Part shown: piece by piece, positions 34,043 to 38,741 of the stretch
Layout: every line of letters begins with the position of its first letter
Position numbering within the stretch: the stretch's first letter is position 1
Source of the DNA: Gammaproteobacteria bacterium
Lineage (GTDB): Bacteria > Pseudomonadota > Gammaproteobacteria > Pseudomonadales > Moraxellaceae
Reading direction: 5' to 3'
NCBI GenBank assembly: GCA_028868515.1
Contig: JAGWUI010000024.1
Span: 1 to 38,741 of the forward strand
DNA length: 38,741 nucleotides
Position numbers and translations under genes: made by a program
Notes under the pieces: model-generated
What the model was told of the DNA's origin: nothing
Database searches by the model: none
Seen by the model: the letters and a program-made list of their open reading frames with translations, nothing else

Positions 34043-37000
34043 ATGACTTTTTCTGATCAAGCGCACTACGAAAGCCATTTAGAAACCTACATCGTTCAGC
34101 AACTCGAAAAACAAGGCTGGTTGGTGGGTACAAGCAAAAATTACCATACCGAATACGCACTTTATCCAGAAGACCTTATGTCATGGATCAAAGATACTCA
34201 AAAAACTAAGTGGGACAAGCTGTACGCCATTAACGGTGAGCGTACCGAAAAAGTATTGTTAGACCGCCTTGACACTGCACTCAGCAAGCACGGCACGATT
34301 CAAGTGTTCCGCAATGGCTTTAGTGTCGCTGGCTGCGGTGAAATTGACCTTAGCGAAAGCGCCCCTGAAGATCAACGTAATCAACAAGTCATTGAGCGTT
34401 ATAAAGCCAATCGTCTGCGTGTAGTTCCTCAACTTAAATACAATCCAACGCGTAATTGGGAAATCGATTTAGCCTTTTTTATTAATGGACTTGCCGTGGC
34501 AACGGTTGAAATCAAAACCGATTTTAATCAATCGGTAGAAGCCGCAATGCACCAGTATAAAAATGACCGTTTGCCTACTGACCCTAAGACCAAACGACAA
34601 GAACCGTTATTGACGTTTAAACGCGGTGCTATTGTTCACTTTGCATTGTCAGATTCTTTGATCTACATGACCACTAAATTAGATGGCGAGAACACGTTCT
34701 TCTTGCCCTTTAACAAGGGTTATGACGGTCATGCAGGCAATCCACCCGCTGAGAATGGCGAGTACCCTGTCGCGTATTTTTGGGAGGATATTTGCCAACC
34801 TGATCATTGGTTAAAGATTTTTCATAGTTTTGTGTATGTGGAAAAGAAAAACGTAGTTGATCTACAAGGTAACTGGAAAGTGAAGGAAACCCTGATTTTT
34901 CCACGTTTTCATCAATGGACTGCGGTCAATATGATGGTTCGTGATGCCAAAGCCAATGGAGCTGGTCAATCATATTTATGCGAACACAGCGCAGGTTCAG
35001 GCAAAACCAGTAGCATTGCATGGACAAGCCATGAGTTGATTAAATTGCGTCAAGCGGATGGTACCGCCATATTTAACTCTGTGATTGTAGTGACTGACCG
35101 CACGGTACTGGACGACCAGTTACAAGACGCCATTCAACAGATCGACCACCAACAAGGTCTGATTGCTGCAATTAACCGTAAAGAAAGCAGCCAATCCAAA
35201 AGCAAGCAATTAGAAGATGCTCTGCTTAAGGGCGTGCCGATTATTATTGTTACGATTCAGACTTTTCCTTATGCAATGGAAGCCATACTCACCAATGAAT
35301 CGTTAAGGAATCGTAATTTTGGCATCATCATCGACGAAGCCCATGCGTCTCAAACTGGTGCTACTGCATCCAAGTTGCAAGCCACCCTTGCCCTAAAATC
35401 CAATGAAGAAATGCAGGGACTGACCATTGAAGAGCTGTTGACCGAAATTCAGAACTCGCGTGTGCGCCCCAAAAACATCAGTCATTTTGCTTTTACGGCG
35501 ACCCCTAAACACTCCACGATGATGCTATTTGGTCGCCCTACAGACCCTACACGCCCCATGGGTGATGACAACCTGCCTCAATCATTTCATAAATACACCA
35601 TGCGCCAAGCCATTGAAGAAAACTTTATCTTGGATGTATTGCAAGGTTACGTCCCGTACAACACCGCCTTTAATTTGGGTGGCAAAGTCGTAGATGATAA
35701 ACGGGTAGATAGTAAACAGGCTAAACGCACTCTGGCACGCTGGATGAATTTACATGCCACCAATGTGACCCAGAAAGTGCAGTTCATCATGCAACATTTT
35801 GCCAAGAATGTTGCCCATCTACTCAATGGCAATGCCAAAGCGATGGTTGTGACCAGTTCACGAGCGGCGGCAGCTCGCTACAAACTTGGCTTTGATAACT
35901 ACATTGCCGAGCATGAAGAATATCAAAACTACCGTGTACTGGTGGCATTTTCTGGCAAACTCACGGGCGACAGCATCAAGCATGAAGAAGACGATCAGCA
36001 TGGCGGCGATGTCTTTAATTTTACTGATGATGCTGAATTTAGCGAAGAAAGTATGAATGCGGGCTGTCCCAACAGTGATTTACGTGTGGCGTTTGACCGT
36101 CCAGAATACCGATTGATGGTGGTGGCAGATAAATTCCAGACAGGCTTTGACCAACCCAAACTTGTTGCGATGTATCTGGATAAAAAAATCGCCAATGAGG
36201 TAGAGGTAGTACAGACATTATCCCGTTTAAACCGTAACACAACAGGCAAAGATCAACTGTATATCATTGATTTTGTCAACGATCCTCTATGGATTAAGCA
36301 ATGCTTTGCCAAATATGATAACGGTGCTGAATTGATGGATGTTCAAGACCCGAATGTGGTCTACGACATCAAAGATCAACTCGATGAAGCTGCGCTTTAT
36401 CAAGACAGCGATTTAGATCAGTTTAGAGAGGCTCGCTTTAAAACGATTCGAGATATTGCTAAAGCCAAGCAGCCCCAACATCAAGCCTTGTACCAAGCGA
36501 CAGAAGCACCAACGCGCTTGTTTAATCGCAAGCTCAAGTCACTACAAGACGCCATAGAACTCCAAGAGCAGGCTTTTATACAGGCTAAAGCGCAGGGCAA
36601 CGAAGATGGACAGAAGAAAGCTGATCACGAACGATTGCAACTGGATACCGAACTCAAAGCTCTGCTCATGTTTAAGGGCAATTTAGCTAAATTTGGGCGC
36701 ATTTATGCTTATGTCGCGCAATTGGTTAATTTTGGTGATCCCGAACTTGAGAACTTCGCTGCATTTTCCAAACTGCTTGCTAAACGGCTAGATGGTGTTG
36801 CCGCTCAGGAAATTGATATTACAGGTTTGGTACTAACAGGTTTTGACATTAAGCCAAAAGACGTAGAAAACCCGCCAGAGGACGAGAAGCAGCCTCTTTC
36901 AGGCGTAAGTGGTGGTAGTGGCGACGTGATTCCACCTAAACCCCCAATCTATATAGATCAAATCATTGAGCAAATGAATAACATCTTTGGGGAAGCAACT

Positions 37001-37279
37001 CCGCTTGTAGATCAAGCGGCTTTTGTGAATCATGTGTTTGACATTTTGCATGAAAATCAGACAGTCATGGCGCAAATTGAAAACAATGTGCGCGAAGTGG
37101 CATTACAAGGCAACTTACCGAATGCCGCACAACAAGCCATTATTCAAGCCATCAGCTCTCATCAAAAACTTGCGGCAATCTTACTGAAACAAGATAAGCA
37201 GTCGTTAAAAGCCTTTATTGACCTGCTTTATGAACGTCTGAAAAAAGGCGAAAAAATTGATCTAGACATATTCCAATGA
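34043..37279 (+). CDS. hsdR: Type I restriction endonuclease subunit HsdR
   Basis: 1078 aa from MTFSDQAHYE, with AAGGA 9 nt upstream; the frame opens at 34001, overlapping abi. The nuclease domain has D142 (WEID), E156 and K158 (VEIK), a PD-(D/E)xK centre. The SF2 translocase follows with Walker A AGSGKTSS (317-324), DEAH box IIIDEAHAS (431-434) and motif III FTATPK. Later come FQTGFDQPKLVAMYLDKK and TLSRLNRN. The C-terminal helical region has KPPIYIDQIIEQMN. All catalytic residues are present, so the restriction system looks functional. Its stop codon overlaps the transposase start. Confidence 0.96.
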   Translation: MTFSDQAHYESHLETYIVQQLEKQGWLVGTSKNYHTEYALYPEDLMSWIKDTQKTKWDKLYAINGERTEKVLLDRLDTALSKHGTIQVFRNGFSVAGCGEIDLSESAPEDQRNQQVIERYKANRLRVVPQLKYNPTRNWEIDLAFFINGLAVATVEIKTDFNQSVEAAMHQYKNDRLPTDPKTKRQEPLLTFKRGAIVHFALSDSLIYMTTKLDGENTFFLPFNKGYDGHAGNPPAENGEYPVAYFWEDICQPDHWLKIFHSFVYVEKKNVVDLQGNWKVKETLIFPRFHQWTAVNMMVRDAKANGAGQSYLCEHSAGSGKTSSIAWTSHELIKLRQADGTAIFNSVIVVTDRTVLDDQLQDAIQQIDHQQGLIAAINRKESSQSKSKQLEDALLKGVPIIIVTIQTFPYAMEAILTNESLRNRNFGIIIDEAHASQTGATASKLQATLALKSNEEMQGLTIEELLTEIQNSRVRPKNISHFAFTATPKHSTMMLFGRPTDPTRPMGDDNLPQSFHKYTMRQAIEENFILDVLQGYVPYNTAFNLGGKVVDDKRVDSKQAKRTLARWMNLHATNVTQKVQFIMQHFAKNVAHLLNGNAKAMVVTSSRAAAARYKLGFDNYIAEHEEYQNYRVLVAFSGKLTGDSIKHEEDDQHGGDVFNFTDDAEFSEESMNAGCPNSDLRVAFDRPEYRLMVVADKFQTGFDQPKLVAMYLDKKIANEVEVVQTLSRLNRNTTGKDQLYIIDFVNDPLWIKQCFAKYDNGAELMDVQDPNVVYDIKDQLDEAALYQDSDLDQFREARFKTIRDIAKAKQPQHQALYQATEAPTRLFNRKLKSLQDAIELQEQAFIQAKAQGNEDGQKKADHERLQLDTELKALLMFKGNLAKFGRIYAYVAQLVNFGDPELENFAAFSKLLAKRLDGVAAQEIDITGLVLTGFDIKPKDVENPPEDEKQPLSGVSGGSGDVIPPKPPIYIDQIIEQMNNIFGEATPLVDQAAFVNHVFDILHENQTVMAQIENNVREVALQGNLPNAAQQAIIQAISSHQKLAAILLKQDKQSLKAFIDLLYERLKKGEKIDLDIFQ

Positions 37280-38610
37280 TTGATTTATTGCAATTGGAAA
37301 ATGCGACTCCTACTGATGTTCGTAGTGAGCATGGGAAACTGATTGTCACTGTTGAGCCTAGTAGTGATGATGTACCCCTATGCCCGCAATGCGGACAGAA
37401 AATGTATAAACATGGGAAGCGCACCAACAATTTTGCAGATACACCAATTCAAATGCAACCAGTAGTACTGGAGGTGATTAGAACACGTTATCGTTGTTCA
37501 GCATGCAATACCATGCACACTCCTGAGTTAAGTTTTTTGGATGATAAACGCAGAGCGACGCATCGCTTAATTCAAGCTGTGCGAAGTCGCTGTTTGGATA
37601 AAACATTTAGCGCCCTCGGTGAAGATACAGGTTTGGTCGTAAATACCATCAAAAATATTGCGTTAGATTATATCGAAGAACTTGAAAATACCGTTCAATT
37701 TGAAACCCCCACCATCATGGGGATTGATGAGCTGAATGTTGCTGGTGGCATGCGTTGTGTGATCACCAATATTGCTATGAGAAGTATGTATGATTTATTG
37801 GAAGATCGCACTCAAAACACACTAATCCCTTACTTCCGCTCGCTTCCTAATCCTGAAAATGTGGAGTGGGTCTGTACGGATATGTGGCGACCATTTAAGC
37901 GGTCTTTTTCACCATTTTTACCGAATGCGAAATTAGTGATCGACAAATTTCATGTTGTTCGTATGGCAAGTGAAGCCCTAGAAAAAGAGAGAAAGAAACT
38001 CCAAGCCTTACACGATAAGTCTTTTCGACTTTACATTAAAAAGTCTTTGCGTTGGCTCACTTTAAAACGACCAGACTCGTTAAACGAAGAAGAACTAGAG
38101 GCTCTTGAGCAGCTTGGGAAATATCTGCCTGAATTGAAAATGGCATACGAGTTTAAAGAAGCTTTTTATCAAATCTATGATTTTCAGAACAAAGATGAGG
38201 CTATGACTGCTTTTGAGCAATGGGCAGATCATCTACCTCAAGAGTTGCCTGCATTTAAAGAAGTGGTTAAAACGGTTAATAATCATAGAGAGGATATTTT
38301 TGCGTATTGGGATTCGCCTGTAAAAATATCCAACGCCTATACCGAATGCAACAATGGTTTAATCAAAGTTGCAAACCGTTTAGGTCGTGGTTATACCTTT
38401 GAAGTCCTGCGAGCCAAGATGCTTTACAACAAAGAAGCAAGGCGAATTACTACAATGGGAACTATCATGAATAGTGGTCGTGGTAGGGTAACATCTACCA
38501 CTGGGAATACATCTAAGGTTACGTTTCCAACCAAGATACCTAGAATGGTTAAGGAATACGGTGCACACATTCCAACCTTGGAAGAGATAATCTTTGATGA
38601 AGAATCCTAA
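37276..38610 (+). CDS. tnp: ISL3-family transposase
   Basis: 444 aa. The N-terminal zinc ribbon has C36-x2-C39 and C74-x2-C77, with KHGKRTNNFADTPIQ between them. The DDE catalytic core is D151 (GIDELNV), D202 (CTDMWRPF) and E357 (YTECNNGLIK). The family-typical LVIDKFHVVR and a helical insertion domain lie between the second D and the E. The ATG sits in the hsdR stop (ATGA), so it is translationally coupled to hsdR and belongs to the defence operon. It should act on the 23-bp ends at 29483 and 38649. Confidence 0.95.
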   Translation: MIDLLQLENATPTDVRSEHGKLIVTVEPSSDDVPLCPQCGQKMYKHGKRTNNFADTPIQMQPVVLEVIRTRYRCSACNTMHTPELSFLDDKRRATHRLIQAVRSRCLDKTFSALGEDTGLVVNTIKNIALDYIEELENTVQFETPTIMGIDELNVAGGMRCVITNIAMRSMYDLLEDRTQNTLIPYFRSLPNPENVEWVCTDMWRPFKRSFSPFLPNAKLVIDKFHVVRMASEALEKERKKLQALHDKSFRLYIKKSLRWLTLKRPDSLNEEELEALEQLGKYLPELKMAYEFKEAFYQIYDFQNKDEAMTAFEQWADHLPQELPAFKEVVKTVNNHREDIFAYWDSPVKISNAYTECNNGLIKVANRLGRGYTFEVLRAKMLYNKEARRITTMGTIMNSGRGRVTSTTGNTSKVTFPTKIPRMVKEYGAHIPTLEEIIFDEES

Positions 38611-38626
38611 TGTTTAAATTAAACTT

Positions 38627-38649
38627 CCAACCCTAGAATGCAAATAACC
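38627..38649 (-). repeat. Right terminal inverted repeat (IRR)
   Basis: The reverse complement of these 23 bases starts GGTTATTTGCATTCT and ends AGGGTTGG, differing from IRL at one position. It starts 16 bp after the transposase stop codon. Confidence 0.92.
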
Positions 38650-38657
38650 ATTTTTTT
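38650..38657. repeat. Right 8-bp target-site duplication
   Basis: ATTTTTTT, identical to 29475-29482, directly outside the right inverted repeat. Confidence 0.85.
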
Positions 38658-38741
38658 TAACGTGTTTTGCTGATCTAAGACCAGAACCGCAACAACTAAT
38701 GCACGATGTTGCCTTGAATATTTACTCTTATCTACGGCGCG

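Larger units (their letters stand above)
29483..38649. mobile_element. ISL3-family transposon carrying a complete type I R-M system
   Basis: The 9167-bp unit has 23-bp terminal inverted repeats that match at 22 of 23 positions and is flanked by an 8-bp duplication. It encodes, all on the plus strand, hsdM, hsdS, an Abi HEPN protein, hsdR and an ISL3 transposase. Only one transposase and one pair of ends are present, so it is not a composite of two IS copies. Passenger-bearing ISL3 elements are known (the ISPpu12 group, sometimes called tIS), but I do not know one that carries a whole Hsd operon. The intact ends and duplication indicate that the unit inserted as a whole. Confidence 0.9.
38619..38741 (-). 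pseudogene. Possible 3' end of a host gene interrupted by the transposon
   Basis: On the minus strand, one frame is open from the window edge through 38650 and into the transposon end, stopping at 38619-38621. It reads …SKYSRQHRALVVAVLVLD, then QQNTLKK, and its last ten codons come from the inverted repeat. When the transposon and one duplication copy are removed, the frame continues into the left flank for about 14 codons (IMDEQRNCNRSVQR) before a stop. The other two minus-strand frames close quickly. At about 30 host codons this could be chance, and no family is recognised. Confidence 0.25.

Noticed and set aside
29483-38649. A composite transposon with two IS copies
   Set aside because: Only one transposase and one pair of IR ends are present; the internal IR-like repeats at 29553 and 29598 are in direct orientation and do not bound an IS.

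Overview
The window looks like a chromosomal segment of a gammaproteobacterium of the Moraxellaceae, most likely Acinetobacter or a close relative. This rests on the moderate-to-low GC content, the kdsD-kdsC-lptC-lptA-lptB block, and the general style of ObgE, CysS and SbcCD. No marker in the window fixes the species. Two well-bounded mobile elements flank a stretch of host chromosome.

Region 1 (103-5542) is a compact 5.4-kb integrative element inserted at the 3' half of a tRNA-Ile2(CAU) gene. Its ends are 51-bp identical direct repeats: attL lies inside the intact tRNA and attR is a tRNA 3' remnant. It carries a tyrosine integrase, an AlpA-like HTH regulator, two small HTH/replication-type proteins, a 262-aa protein of unknown function, a phage terminase small subunit without a large subunit, and a zinc-ribbon/membrane/OB-fold cargo protein. 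There are also GTAC-core repeats next to the putative Rep gene and palindromic operators upstream of alpA. This gene set suggests a phage satellite (PICI-like).

Region 2 (5543-29482) is host chromosome. It holds a secreted phosphoesterase lipoprotein, a small unknown protein, and a CecR-like TetR regulator in one operon with a complete EmrA/EmrB/outer-membrane-factor efflux pump. Next come ObgE and a small divergent locus: an XRE repressor and an ImmA/IrrE metalloprotease facing a HORMA-like protein. Then follow CysS, the Kdo/Lpt lipopolysaccharide block, a secreted Ala/Lys-rich protein, a crotonase, and the SbcCD nuclease.

Region 3 (29483-38649) is a 9.2-kb ISL3-family transposon. It has 23-bp terminal inverted repeats (22/23 identical) and a perfect 8-bp target duplication (ATTTTTTT). 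Between its ends lie hsdM, hsdS, an Abi-family HEPN protein and hsdR, followed by the transposase, whose start codon overlaps the hsdR stop codon. A whole type I restriction-modification and abortive-infection island therefore appears to move as one single-copy-IS transposon with its transposase inside the defence operon. This is the most striking object in the window. The last ~90 bases are host DNA, possibly the 3' end of a gene entering from beyond the window.
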